From NCBI RefSeq assembly GCF_018403325.1, contig NZ_BOSL01000012.1, forward strand, positions 62,001 to 126,000: 64,000 nt of DNA, written 5' to 3'. This document shows positions 17,293 to 26,307 of this stretch, piece by piece. This stretch comes from Paenibacillus vini (GTDB lineage: Bacteria; Bacillota; Bacilli; Paenibacillales; Paenibacillaceae). The notes under the pieces were generated by a model, which ran no database searches, was not told the DNA's origin, and saw nothing but the letters and a program-made list of their open reading frames with translations. The stretch's first letter is position 1; each line of letters begins with the position of its first letter. The translations under genes and the position numbers were made by a program.

Positions 17293-17595
17293 CTAGAGCA
17301 TCCTGAACCGCTTCAACTGGTCCCATTGCTGCTCCTGCACTAAAATTTCCCGTTGCTTGGGTCCCAGAAGATCAAAATGAGGAAAAGGAGGGCGGAGATG
17401 AATATATTTGGGGCTCAGCCCGTGATTTTCGCACCAAGCGGTCAGGCGGTCCAGGTCGGAGCAACCGACCTTGGTTACCGTCTTGGTTCCAGGGAATCGG
17501 GGGTCCAGCCAGTAGTGGGTCAAATACGCGATTTCCCCCCGGGACACGGCTTCCTTCCATGCGTTTAACTCGTTTCTGTCGATTCCGAATGCCAT
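17293..17595 (-). CDS. Conserved hypothetical protein, about 100 residues (YneQ-like)
   Basis: The frame could start at 17655, but the ATG at 17595 has AAAGGAAG 8 nt before it and removes an overlap with the upstream TetR gene. The protein (MAFGIDRNELNAWKEAV...) is soluble, rich in aromatic residues, and has the segment YLTHYWLDPRFPGTKTVTKV plus two Cys. It resembles the small uncharacterised B. subtilis YneQ family as far as I recall; no function is known. It lies 38 nt downstream of the TetR regulator and may be co-transcribed with it. Confidence 0.7.
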   Translation of the reverse strand: MAFGIDRNELNAWKEAVSRGEIAYLTHYWLDPRFPGTKTVTKVGCSDLDRLTAWCENHGLSPKYIHLRPPFPHFDLLGPKQREILVQEQQWDQLKRFRML

Positions 17596-17633
17596 GTCCG
17601 TTTCTTCCTTTCCGTCCGCAGTTCTACAACCTG

Positions 17634-18251
17634 CTACACATGAATGCCTCTCCACAAAAAAGCGACGATCGACTCCGCCGCTTCCCGCTCCGAAGGAAAC
17701 AACACCTGGTTCCGGTCATATTGCCGCTCGCCGACCCGCAGCATCGAGACATAAATATGAGCAGCCATCATCGTATCCTCGCAAGCAATTTCCCCGTTCT
17801 GTACCGCTGCGTCAAAGCCTTCCTTAAGCGCTTCGTACAATCCGTTCTCATATCGAATCAGCGTTTGCTGCTGCTCTTCGGTTAAATGCTGCTTCACTTT
17901 ATCGAACATATCGTTCATATGAACCTGGGGAATCCTTAAATAGTTCTCCGTGATCTTGATCAGCCGGCTACGAAAAGAACCCGATTGGCTGAGGATTCCG
18001 CGAATCCGATCATTCACTACGGATAATGTCTTCGCAATAGAAGCGACGAACAGGTCCGTTTTGCCCGGATAATAATAGTAAATTGTGGCTTTGGTAACAC
18101 CGCATTGTTCAGCGACCAGGTTCATGGAGACGGACTCGAAGCCCTTTTCCATAAACAATCTGGAGGCGGTCTGCAAAATATGCACTGACATCGGCAACCC
18201 GTCCTGCTGCTGAACCGGGCGTCCCAAAGGCCGCTTGTTCGGGGTGCTCAT
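17634..18251 (-). CDS. TetR/AcrR-family regulator
   Basis: 205 residues. The N-terminal HTH is intact: ILQTASRLFMEKGFESVSMN then VAEQCGVTKATIYYYYPGKTDLFV. The C-terminal ligand domain is variable. It is transcribed divergently from the MMPL exporter at 18603, a classic repressor/efflux-pump arrangement, so it probably represses that pump and itself. A MITE-like element now lies between the two genes. Ligand unknown. Confidence 0.9.
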   Translation of the reverse strand: MSTPNKRPLGRPVQQQDGLPMSVHILQTASRLFMEKGFESVSMNLVAEQCGVTKATIYYYYPGKTDLFVASIAKTLSVVNDRIRGILSQSGSFRSRLIKITENYLRIPQVHMNDMFDKVKQHLTEEQQQTLIRYENGLYEALKEGFDAAVQNGEIACEDTMMAAHIYVSMLRVGERQYDRNQVLFPSEREAAESIVAFLWRGIHV

Positions 18252-18296
18252 TATATCACCTCAACACCTAGTTCTGTCGAATCATTATACCATAAG

Positions 18297-18475
18297 AGGT
18301 TGTTAAAAAAGTCATCTTTCCATGACGAAGCAGATCATGATGAGGATTCGACGTCGAATCTTGAATTCAGCCGGGCCTTCCGTTGCTCACGTACCTTCTG
18401 TACGCTCCGCTACTCAGTCCCTAGCTTCATCCAACCTTCTTGGTCCTGAAAACCTGACTTTTTGAACACGCACCA
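18297..18475. mobile_element. MITE/REP-like element of about 175 bp
   Basis: The left end (GGTTGTTAAAAAAGTCATC) and the right end, read in reverse complement (GCGTGTTCAAAAAGTCAGG), form imperfect terminal inverted repeats around a non-coding body. The body contains the perfect 16-nt palindrome GATTCGACGTCGAATC. A related end sequence occurs again at 60580-60607. Elements with these ends are, to my recollection, common in Paenibacillus genomes. No transposase is encoded. It lies between the TetR gene and the MMPL promoter. Confidence 0.7.
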
Positions 18476-18513
18476 TAAGCGAATTCATGGCAACAAAGGG
18501 ACGGGTTACCTGA

Positions 18514-18542
18514 TTGATAATTAACCTTCCGGTATATATAAT
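18514..18542 (+). promoter_or_regulatory. Sigma-A promoter of the MMPL exporter gene
   Basis: TTGATA (18514-18519), 17 nt, TATAAT (18537-18542). It lies just right of the MITE-like element. Dyad-rich AT sequence around the -10 (ATAATTATTAT) could serve the divergent TetR repressor, but no clear operator can be defined. Confidence 0.75.
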
Positions 18543-18602
18543 TATTATGACGAATATCACTAACATATATTTTCTTAGAATGAAGATGGAGGGGAACCTG
18601 GG

Positions 18603-20837
18603 ATGCTGTTAAAGCAAATGGGCCGATGGGTCGCGGGAAAAAGAACGAAGTGGATTACGCTTGCGGTTTGGGTCATCATCGTTGGTGTGTTGAGTGCGGT
18701 GTGGCCCGGTGTTAATCAGATGGAAAAAAACAATGCGGCCAACCTGGATTCAGGTAAGCCTTCGGTAAAAGCCGGGCTGGTTGCCGAGACGGAGTTTCCG
18801 GCAGAAAGCGGAATTCCGGCGCTGATCGTTTGGAACCGGGAGGGAGGATTAACCGAAGAGGATTACGGCGGAATTCAAAAATTAACCGCCTATTTCGCGG
18901 AGCATCCGGTACCCGGTCAGGGGGCGCTGCCTCCGTTCGATAAACTGCCGCTGCCGGTGTTGCAGCAGCAGGCTTCGGAGGATGGAGCGGCTTTTGTACT
19001 GCCTTTCTTCTTCGAGAAAACGGCGGATTCCGATACGATGAAGCAAGGAACCGAAGAAATCAGGAAGCAAGCTGAAACGCTGTTTGGCGCGGACCCATTT
19101 GCGGCTGACCTGAACAAGGGAGAACTGTCCGCCCGCGTGTCAGGCCCTGCGGGCATTTCAATCGATGCCGTCGGACTGTTCTCCAATGCGGACGTTTCGC
19201 TGATGATCGCAACGGTTTTGCTGGTGCTGATTCTGCTGCTCTTGATTTACCGTTCGCCGCTGCTGGCGATCATTCCTTTGATCGCCGTAGGATTCGCCTA
19301 TGGGGCGGCCAGTCCGATTCTGGGCAAAATGGCGGAGCTGGGCTGGATCACGGTGGACTCACAGGCTATTTCAATCATGACGGTGCTTTTGTTCGGGGCG
19401 GGTACGGATTACTGTCTGTTCCTGATTTCGCGGTTCCGTCAATTGCTCACCATCGAAAAGGATAAGTCCAAAGCGTTGTTCGGGGCGCTTAAGGATTCGT
19501 CCGGGGCTATTGCGATGAGCGGATTTACCGTGGTTATCGCGCTGCTTGTATTGCTTCTGGCCAAATATGGGGCGGTTCACCGGTTTGCGGTTCCATTCAG
19601 TTTGTCAATTCTCATTATGGCGATCGCCAGTCTGACGCTAGTGCCGGCGATACTTGCGATTCTGGGCCGAACCTCCTTTTATCCCTTCGTTCCCCGGACC
19701 CCGGAGATGGAAACGGAGCACAAACGGGCAAAAGGCAAAACTACGGCTGTCAAAACGAAAAAGAAAAACAAGGTCGGCGGACGAATCGGAGTTATTGTTA
19801 CAAAGCGGCCTTGGCTGGTCGTGATCGTGACTTTAGTTTTTCTGGGGGCTGCTGCCGTCAATTCGTTCCGAATTCAGTATACCGTGGATTTGCTGTCATC
19901 TTTCCCCGAAGATTCACCTTCTCGTGAAGGGTTTGCCGTGATCGGCGAGAAATTCACGCCCGGAGAATTGGCACCTGTGAAGATTATGGTGGATACGGAA
20001 GGGCAGGATATTCCGCTGCAGAAAACATTTGAGGAACTCCCTTATGTGAGCAAGGTTTCAGAACCTGCCGCAGGGAAGAACAACCCGAATATATCCGCCG
20101 TGGATGTCGAGTTCAACATTAATCCTTATTCGATGGAAGCGGTCAATCATATTCCGGACCTGCGGGAAGCGGCCGAGAAGGCTCTCGCGGACGCAGGCAT
20201 CAGCGCCCCGGAAGCGAAAACCTGGATCAGCGGGCAGCCCGCAACCCAGTACGATACTGAAATGACCAATAACCGGGATGCCAAGGTCATCATTCCGATC
20301 GTCATCGGGCTGATAGCCATCCTGCTTCTCGTATACCTTCGGTCTGTCGTGGCTACCATTTACCTGATTTTGACGGTCGTGCTGTCCTATTTCTCGGCGC
20401 TAGGTCTGGGTTGGATCTTCGTTCATGATATTATGGGGGCCGACGCTATTCAGGGATTGATTCCACTGTATGCTTTTGTGTTTCTGGTTGCGTTGGGAGA
20501 GGACTACAATATCTTCCTTGTCTCAAGCATCTGGAAGAAGCGCAAAACGATGCCGTTAAAGGATGCCATCCGGGAAGGAGTAACGGAAACCGGCGGCGTC
20601 ATCACTTCGGCCGGCCTTATTCTCGCGGGAACCTTCGCCGTTCTTGCGACGCTTCCGATTCAGGTTCTCGTGCAGTTCGGCATCATTACGGCCATCGGGG
20701 TGCTGCTGGATACGTTCGTCGTTCGTCCGTTCCTGGTGCCGTCAATTACGATGCTTCTTGGTAAATGGGCATTTTGGCCGGGTCGCGGTGCGATAGACCA
20801 CGATGAGACGCCAATGAAAGAACATGTGAATGTATAA
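18603..20837 (+). CDS. MMPL/RND-superfamily membrane exporter
   Basis: 744 residues with a duplicated RND plan: helix 1, an extracytoplasmic loop (about 35-195), five to six helices (about 198-360), a basic cytoplasmic linker (about 370-395), helix 7, a second loop (about 425-555) and a second helix bundle to about 735. Family signatures include ISIMTVLLFGAGTDYCLFLISR and its counterpart FVFLVALGEDYNIFLVSSIW, with the paired acidic residues expected for proton coupling. Similar to B. subtilis YdgH/YdfJ-type proteins, which export lipids or hydrophobic drugs. GGAGGGG lies before the ATG. Divergent from the TetR gene, its likely repressor. Confidence 0.92.
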   Translation: MLLKQMGRWVAGKRTKWITLAVWVIIVGVLSAVWPGVNQMEKNNAANLDSGKPSVKAGLVAETEFPAESGIPALIVWNREGGLTEEDYGGIQKLTAYFAEHPVPGQGALPPFDKLPLPVLQQQASEDGAAFVLPFFFEKTADSDTMKQGTEEIRKQAETLFGADPFAADLNKGELSARVSGPAGISIDAVGLFSNADVSLMIATVLLVLILLLLIYRSPLLAIIPLIAVGFAYGAASPILGKMAELGWITVDSQAISIMTVLLFGAGTDYCLFLISRFRQLLTIEKDKSKALFGALKDSSGAIAMSGFTVVIALLVLLLAKYGAVHRFAVPFSLSILIMAIASLTLVPAILAILGRTSFYPFVPRTPEMETEHKRAKGKTTAVKTKKKNKVGGRIGVIVTKRPWLVVIVTLVFLGAAAVNSFRIQYTVDLLSSFPEDSPSREGFAVIGEKFTPGELAPVKIMVDTEGQDIPLQKTFEELPYVSKVSEPAAGKNNPNISAVDVEFNINPYSMEAVNHIPDLREAAEKALADAGISAPEAKTWISGQPATQYDTEMTNNRDAKVIIPIVIGLIAILLLVYLRSVVATIYLILTVVLSYFSALGLGWIFVHDIMGADAIQGLIPLYAFVFLVALGEDYNIFLVSSIWKKRKTMPLKDAIREGVTETGGVITSAGLILAGTFAVLATLPIQVLVQFGIITAIGVLLDTFVVRPFLVPSITMLLGKWAFWPGRGAIDHDETPMKEHVNV

Positions 20838-20858
20838 AGAAACTGATTCATAATTAAG

Positions 20859-20906
20859 GAGAGGCAGTCACCGCTTCAGAATGTCGGTGACTGCCTCTCT
20901 TTTTTT
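20859..20906 (+). terminator. Terminator of the MMPL gene
   Basis: Perfect 15-bp stem GAGAGGCAGTCACCG/CGGTGACTGCCTCTC, then seven T. It may also end the convergent diguanylate-cyclase transcript, but without a good T-run on that side. Confidence 0.92.
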
Positions 20907-20909
20907 GTT

Positions 20910-22550
20910 TCATTCCGGCGGCGTTTCGGCAAACGTCACGCGGTTTTTCCCGGCTTGCTTCGAAAGGTAGAGGCAGTCGTCTGCCGCCTGGATAATCTGA
21001 TTAGGATGGGCGCCGTGATCCGGATAAAAGGCGGCGCCGATACTGCAGCCGATCGTCACCATCTGCAGCTCGATAACGAAAGGCTGGTTTAACAGGGCAA
21101 TCAGTTCGTTGGCCAGGCGTTCCGTTTCGGTTCGGGCTTCTTCAATGGACGGGGAAGCCGGTGAGATGAACAGGAATTCGTCTCCTCCCAGACGCACCGC
21201 AAGTCCTCCGGGTTGCCGGATGGAATCCAGCCGCTGAGCAACCTTTTGCAGCAGCAAATCGCCGGACTGATGTCCCAGTGAATCATTGACGGCTTTAAAT
21301 CCGTCCAGATCGATATACATAAAGGCAAGCTTGCCCTTGGCGGGATCCATGCCCGGTAATGTGTCTTCGAGGTATTTTTCAAGAGCGACCCGGTTTGGAA
21401 GACCGGTAAGCTGGTCGCTGTGTGCAAGAGTCTTCATATTTCCAAGCGCTGATTCGGTCTTGCTTAAAGAATCTACCAGACTGCGCAAGGACGTCGACAG
21501 GCTATAAATATCATGGAAGGTCCGGTACTCCGGAATATTTACGTCATCTCCCGCCCTCAATTGATCCGCCGCCTCCGTCAGTCCCCGTATCGGCCTTGAA
21601 ATCCGCTCCGCCAGCAAGGAGCCGAGGAAAGCGAAGAAAATCGTGGCAATGGCTCCGGCAATAATGAAATAATTTTTGAGATCCTTCAAGGGGGCCAGCG
21701 CGACAGCTTCCGGTTGGCGGACAAGTACGGTCCAGCCCAATCCCTCATAATCGAGATAACCATTCCCGTATGAATAGCCGGTGAGATAGCGCTTCCCGTC
21801 AGGCCATGTAATCAGGTCCCAGCCGTTACGACCCTCTTGCGCTTGCTTCACGCTGACCAGAGGCAGCGGCTGTCCTACCATCTCCTCCGGTCCGAGGAGA
21901 ACGGTATTGTCTGATTTGCTGACGATGAATAGTTCGAGACCGCGAAAGTGTTCCAACTGGGGAGCCAGAATCGTCCGCTGTACTTCTTTGGACCATTCCC
22001 AGCTCAGGTGGGCGGCCAGTACGCCAATCGGTTGGCCGTCCGCACCTTTTACGGGCGTGCTGATATCGACGAATTGCAGAGGCTCTCCGCTGGGATTCGG
22101 GAGCAGCTTGGAGAGCAAGACCGCCTCGTGGACGTCGCCGATGAACTCTCCCTTAATGCCTTCTTTGAAAACCGGGCGCTCCGCAATGTTCTTTCCCTCC
22201 AGAATTTTATCTGTTGAAGCTACCACGTTGCCTTTGTCATCCAGATAACCGATCCATGAAAAGGAAGGGAAACTTGTTCTCAGCTGTTCAAGCAAATGCC
22301 GGATTTCTTCCGGTCTTTCGGGCTGTTTCAATGTATCCAGGGTGGTGACCAGTTCGATTTCCCCGGAGCGGGCCCACATGAAATGATCCAGTTTGTCGGA
22401 CATTTGAAAAGCGATACCCGATAAGGAATGTCCGATTTCGCCTTCGATTTGGCGCGAGGAATGTCGGCCCATAATGATACTTAATATGGTGACGAGAAGG
22501 ATGATGAACAATGAAAAAGCTATCATTAGAAAAGTGCGCAGTTTAATCAT
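20910..22550 (-). CDS. Membrane diguanylate cyclase: Cache sensor, HAMP, GGDEF
   Basis: 546 residues. Two membrane helices (about 7-29 and 290-312) flank a dCache-like extracellular sensor (about 35-285). A HAMP segment (about 313-365) and a GGDEF domain (about 375-540) with the intact active-site RLGGDEFLF near residue 455 follow. It should make cyclic di-GMP from two GTP in response to an external signal. The inhibitory RxxD site normally five residues before GGDEF is not present, so product inhibition is probably absent. No EAL domain. Monocistronic, convergent with the MMPL gene. Confidence 0.92.
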   Translation of the reverse strand: MIKLRTFLMIAFSLFIILLVTILSIIMGRHSSRQIEGEIGHSLSGIAFQMSDKLDHFMWARSGEIELVTTLDTLKQPERPEEIRHLLEQLRTSFPSFSWIGYLDDKGNVVASTDKILEGKNIAERPVFKEGIKGEFIGDVHEAVLLSKLLPNPSGEPLQFVDISTPVKGADGQPIGVLAAHLSWEWSKEVQRTILAPQLEHFRGLELFIVSKSDNTVLLGPEEMVGQPLPLVSVKQAQEGRNGWDLITWPDGKRYLTGYSYGNGYLDYEGLGWTVLVRQPEAVALAPLKDLKNYFIIAGAIATIFFAFLGSLLAERISRPIRGLTEAADQLRAGDDVNIPEYRTFHDIYSLSTSLRSLVDSLSKTESALGNMKTLAHSDQLTGLPNRVALEKYLEDTLPGMDPAKGKLAFMYIDLDGFKAVNDSLGHQSGDLLLQKVAQRLDSIRQPGGLAVRLGGDEFLFISPASPSIEEARTETERLANELIALLNQPFVIELQMVTIGCSIGAAFYPDHGAHPNQIIQAADDCLYLSKQAGKNRVTFAETPPE

Positions 22551-22756
22551 GAAACCTCCGTAATTCTGTTATGCAGTATGTATTTTAACCAAGCGGTTAC
22601 GATGCATATAACACGTTTATCGGAAGCTGATCGCCTGGTGGTTATACCTAACATAAAGAGTTATTGGTTTGCTGAATACTTTCAATAAGTTCAAGCATCC
22701 TAATTTAAATGGATCTCATTATGAGTTGTAGCAATTAGAGCGAGGAGGAGTTAATC

Positions 22757-24139
22757 TTGGGCGGGAGGCAAGAGAAGGAACAGAGCGGCGGGAATTTGAA
22801 ATGGTGGCAGCTTTCCTTGCTGGGTGTGGCATCGACGATCGGAACAGGGTATTTCTTGGGTTCGGGAATCGGAATAACTATGGCCGGACCCTCGATTCTT
22901 ATAGCCTTTGTTCTTGCTGCACTTGGGACCTATACCGTCTTTGAAGCATTGGCACGCATGACGGCCAAACGCCCGGAGAAAGGATCATTCCGTTCTTACG
23001 CCAAGCAGGCGTTCGGGAGATGGGCCGGATTCAGCAGCGGCTGGGTTTACTGGTCCTCTGAACTTCTTATTATGGGCAGCCAGCTTACGGCATTGTCGCT
23101 TTTTTCGCGATTCTGGTTTCCCGGGGTGCCGATGTGGGTTTTTGCGACCGGATATGCCTTGCTCGGATTGCTCGTTATTTTTATTGGGAACAAAGGATTC
23201 GATTCTGTTGAAAATGTGCTCTCGGTCATCAAGATCGCAGCGATTTTAATGTTTCTCGGAATTGCGGGCGCCGCACTTTTTGGATGGATCCCCGGCGGGG
23301 AAGCTCGCGCTTTTCCACGGACGATGGGGCAGATATTCCCTACCGGCGCAATGGGGCTATGGGCTGGCTTGATCTTCGCTTTTTATGCATTTGGCGGAAT
23401 TGAGGTGATGGGGATGATGGCGTTTCGGCTAAAGAAACCGGAGGAAGCTCCGAAAGCCGGGAAAATTATGCTGCTGCTCCTGACAGTCGTTTACGTCTTG
23501 TCGATTGGACTCGTTGTGACTTTGATATCGTGGAAATCCATTGTGCCTAAGAAAAGCCCGTTTATCACGGCGTTGGACGGCGTTCATATGCCGTTTATTC
23601 CGCATTTGTTCAATGCCGTGCTGATTATCGCCGGCTTCTCTACGATGGTGGCCTCCCTGTATGCGGTCACCACGATGCTGGTAACATTGGCGGAGGATAA
23701 AGACGCCCCTCCATTGTTCGCCAAGAAGGCGTTGAAGAAGCGTCCTATGTACGCAATCGGGTTGACGGCCGCCGGCTTAGCCGCTTCCATCATCCTCTCC
23801 CTGGCTATGCCGGGCCGGATTTATGAATACATTACGACAGCGGCGGGCCTGCTTTTGTTGTATAACTGGCTGTTTATTTTGCTTACTTCAGGCAAGCTGC
23901 TGGAATTGAGCGTGTTCGGACAAGTCAAACGCTATGCAGGTATGGTGCTTATACTACTTGCTGTGTCGGGGACGCTGACCCACGGAACAAGCCGCCCCGG
24001 GTTTTGGGGCAGCCTGGCGTTTATCGGCGTGATCGGCGGGGTCACTCTAATCCTGCAGTTCGCAGTATGGAAGAAGCGGAAGTTGGGTACCAAACGCCGC
24101 CGCAAAGCAGTACTAATTCGCAGGCCGCGGCTTGACTAG
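22757..24139 (+). CDS. APC-superfamily amino-acid permease (TTG start)
   Basis: 460 residues with 12 predicted helices. The conserved helix-1 glycine motif GVASTIGTGYFLGSG is present, as in the amino-acid transporter (AAT) group. Start is TTG at 22757, with GGAGGAG well placed before it. Basic C-terminus (KKRKLGTKRRRKAVLIRR). Substrate unknown. It is convergent with and overlaps the last 4 nt of the LysE-type gene. Confidence 0.9.
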   Translation: MGGRQEKEQSGGNLKWWQLSLLGVASTIGTGYFLGSGIGITMAGPSILIAFVLAALGTYTVFEALARMTAKRPEKGSFRSYAKQAFGRWAGFSSGWVYWSSELLIMGSQLTALSLFSRFWFPGVPMWVFATGYALLGLLVIFIGNKGFDSVENVLSVIKIAAILMFLGIAGAALFGWIPGGEARAFPRTMGQIFPTGAMGLWAGLIFAFYAFGGIEVMGMMAFRLKKPEEAPKAGKIMLLLLTVVYVLSIGLVVTLISWKSIVPKKSPFITALDGVHMPFIPHLFNAVLIIAGFSTMVASLYAVTTMLVTLAEDKDAPPLFAKKALKKRPMYAIGLTAAGLAASIILSLAMPGRIYEYITTAAGLLLLYNWLFILLTSGKLLELSVFGQVKRYAGMVLILLAVSGTLTHGTSRPGFWGSLAFIGVIGGVTLILQFAVWKKRKLGTKRRRKAVLIRRPRLD

Positions 24140-24759
24140 AGGCGTTCCAAAAGCAGGAGAACGGCTTCGTAACCGAAGTACAATCCGAATCCGATTAAGG
24201 AAAGCCCTGACAAAACGGAGATGGTTCGAATGACGCGGTCGGTTAGAATTTTTCGGAATATGCTCGCGAATCCGGCCATCGTCACATCCCAAAGCAGGAC
24301 CCCGGCGATGATAGCACAGCTGTTAATGACCAGGTCCCTGGCATTTGACGTGGCTGCGGTTTGGGCCAAGACAGAACCGTAAATCCCGAGCCAGAACAAA
24401 ATGGATAGCGGATTGGACAAAGACATCATGAAACCGGACATAAACGACTTCATTAGCGGCTCGCGGCCTCTCATTTCGCTTAAGCTGAGTTTGCCTGCCT
24501 GTTTAAGGCTGTCGATTCCGGTATACGTGAGAATGAAAAAGCCGAACAGCCACAGAAAGGATTTCATGAACGGGGTATTCAAAAAGTGAATGACTCCGAA
24601 ATACACCAGGAGCATATAGATGATATCGGCCGCGATGGCGCCAAGACCTACTAGCCAGGCGGGCAGAAATCCGCCCCGGATACCCTTGTCCAGTTGGGCC
24701 GCGTTTACCGGACCGATCGGCGCGGAAAGGGACAAACCGAGGAATACAAAGCCCAGCAT
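24136..24759 (-). CDS. LysE/RhtB-family exporter
   Basis: About 207 residues with six hydrophobic helices and the family N-terminal motif GLSLSAPIGPVNAAQLDKGI. Members export amino acids or derivatives. The frame is open upstream to 24828, but the conserved sequence starts at the ATG at 24759. No well-spaced ribosome site precedes it (GGGGG is 17 nt away; an in-frame TTG a few codons upstream is better spaced), so the start is uncertain. It faces the permease gene and overlaps its end by 4 nt. Confidence 0.85.
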   Translation of the reverse strand: MLGFVFLGLSLSAPIGPVNAAQLDKGIRGGFLPAWLVGLGAIAADIIYMLLVYFGVIHFLNTPFMKSFLWLFGFFILTYTGIDSLKQAGKLSLSEMRGREPLMKSFMSGFMMSLSNPLSILFWLGIYGSVLAQTAATSNARDLVINSCAIIAGVLLWDVTMAGFASIFRKILTDRVIRTISVLSGLSLIGFGLYFGYEAVLLLLERL

Positions 24760-24868
24760 ACTGTTCAAACGACATACCCCCAAGGAATGATAATGGAATG
24801 TAATCCGTGGCATAACTACTTGTACCATCCTATTCGCAAAAGTCCGCTTGTACGACTAAAAAAAGGAC

Positions 24869-24921
24869 TTGAAAAACTAATATCATTAGTTTATTATTTA
24901 ACTAATACATTTAGTTTATTA
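24869..24921 (+). promoter_or_regulatory. Promoter with tandem dyad operator for the MBL/TetR operon
   Basis: Promoter: TTGAAA (24869-24874), 17 nt, TATTAT (24892-24897). Two 21-nt direct repeats (24876-24896 and 24901-24921) each contain a dyad ACTAA-N5-TTAGT followed by TTATTA, and start 25 nt apart. The first sits between the -35 and -10, the second over the transcription start. This is the geometry of an autorepressed TetR operon, and a TetR-type gene is the second gene downstream. The repeats are directly visible; the assignment of the repressor is inference. Confidence 0.75.
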
Positions 24922-24940
24922 GAGAGGATGATTAATCCGT

Positions 24941-25711
24941 ATGAGAATCATTCGAAAAAATCGGCTTATTCAAGTTTCGTTCTTGCCACGGATTTTTCCG
25001 GTCAATTGTTATCTGGTGGAAGAGGAGGATGGCGTTACGCTTATAGATGCCGCACTGCCGTACAGTGCGGATGGGATCATACAGGCCGCCGCCAAGACGG
25101 CCGGCAAGCCGCTGACGCGGATTGTGCTTACCCATGCCCATGATGATCATGTAGGGGCACTGGATGCAATAAAGGCGAAATATCCGGATATTCCGGTATA
25201 TATTTCGGCTCGGGACGCGCGTCTGCTCGAAGGGGACGTGACGCTGGATCCATCCGAACCGCAAACCCCGATCCGCGGCGGAGTTCCGAAGAAGGTAGCA
25301 ACCCGCGCCGATGTACTCTTGGCGGACGGGGATCGGGTCGGCTCCCTGCAGGTGGTGGCTTCGCCGGGGCATACGCCGGGCTCGATATCGCTGCTGGACA
25401 CCCGCGACGGCGCCTTGGTGGTGGGCGATGCCTTCCAAACCCGGGGAGGAATCGCTGTCAGCGGGATCATACGGCCGTTGTTTCCGTTTCCGGCCATGGC
25501 CACCTGGAATGCCGAGACAGCTCTCGAGAGTGCCATAAAGCTGGCAGCCTTAAAGCCGTCGCTGCTTGCGGCAGGCCACGGCAAGATGATCGGAGATCCG
25601 GCCGGCGCATTGGCAAAGGCAATTGAACAAGCCGAACGAAAGCTGGGGGTTACTCCCTCCCGAACTAAGGGAGAGGGGGGAGAGAGCTATGTCGCCAAGA
25701 GTGGGAATTGA
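24941..25711 (+). CDS. MBL-fold metallo-hydrolase
   Basis: 256 residues. The zinc-binding signature THAHDDHVG gives His65, His67, Asp69 and His70; further ligands lie in SPGHTPGS and AAGHGKM, and the bridging Asp in VVGDAF. No signal peptide. This is the glyoxalase-II-like group of metallo-beta-lactamase-fold hydrolases; substrate unknown. It is first in an operon with a TetR regulator, whose start overlaps its 3' end by 23 nt, behind a tandem-operator promoter. The pairing suggests it handles the compound that the regulator senses. Confidence 0.9.
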   Translation: MRIIRKNRLIQVSFLPRIFPVNCYLVEEEDGVTLIDAALPYSADGIIQAAAKTAGKPLTRIVLTHAHDDHVGALDAIKAKYPDIPVYISARDARLLEGDVTLDPSEPQTPIRGGVPKKVATRADVLLADGDRVGSLQVVASPGHTPGSISLLDTRDGALVVGDAFQTRGGIAVSGIIRPLFPFPAMATWNAETALESAIKLAALKPSLLAAGHGKMIGDPAGALAKAIEQAERKLGVTPSRTKGEGGESYVAKSGN

Positions 25712-26258
25712 TACCGGAGCCGTACTTCGGGCTGCTGTTGAAATCGCGGACGGCAAGGGCGCGGAAGCCGTGACTGTTTCCTCTGTAGCGCAGTATTTGG
25801 GGATACGTCCTCCTTCACTATACAACCATGTCAGCGGCATGGACGATTTGCGGAAAATGGTGGCGGCCTATGCGCTTCAACAGCTGCACGACTCGATTGT
25901 GGCTTCCGGTGAAGGCAAGCGGGGAGAGGAAGCCATCCGTTCCTTTGCGGACGCTTATCTTGGTTTTGTCAGGGAGCATCCCGGATTATACGAGATTGTC
26001 CAGCTTGCCCCGGACCCCGGTGACCGGGAAATCGGGGAGGCCAGCGGCAGGATTGTAGATCTTATCGTGAGCCTTCTCGGAGATTATGATCTTTCGGAGG
26101 AAGAAGCGCTGCATACGGTGAGAGGGCTTCGCAGCCTATTCCACGGCTTCGCCTCCCTGGAGGGACAAGGAGGCTTCGGTTTGCCTCTGGATGTGAAAGA
26201 CAGCCTGGATTTTAATTTGAGCCTTATTTTGAAAGGATTGCGGGGGAAAACTGGTTAA
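25689..26258 (+). CDS. TetR-family regulator
   Basis: 189 residues from the ATG at 25689, which has a purine-rich GGGGGGAGAGAG stretch before it; the longer frame lies inside the preceding gene. HTH: AVTVSSVAQYLGIRPPSLYNHVSGMDDLRKM. The C-terminal part resembles the WHG-type TetR effector domain. It is co-transcribed with the MBL hydrolase and is the likely owner of the duplicated ACTAA-N5-TTAGT operator at 24876-24921, giving autoregulation. Confidence 0.88.
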   Translation: MSPRVGIDTGAVLRAAVEIADGKGAEAVTVSSVAQYLGIRPPSLYNHVSGMDDLRKMVAAYALQQLHDSIVASGEGKRGEEAIRSFADAYLGFVREHPGLYEIVQLAPDPGDREIGEASGRIVDLIVSLLGDYDLSEEEALHTVRGLRSLFHGFASLEGQGGFGLPLDVKDSLDFNLSLILKGLRGKTG

Positions 26259-26307
26259 GAATCCGTGCAGCGGGTAATTGGTAACAAAGAGGAATCAAGG
26301 CACAACA

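Noticed and set aside
24694-25143. 149-codon plus-strand ORF over the MBL promoter
   Set aside because: It spans a promoter with tandem operators and the start of the MBL gene in another frame.
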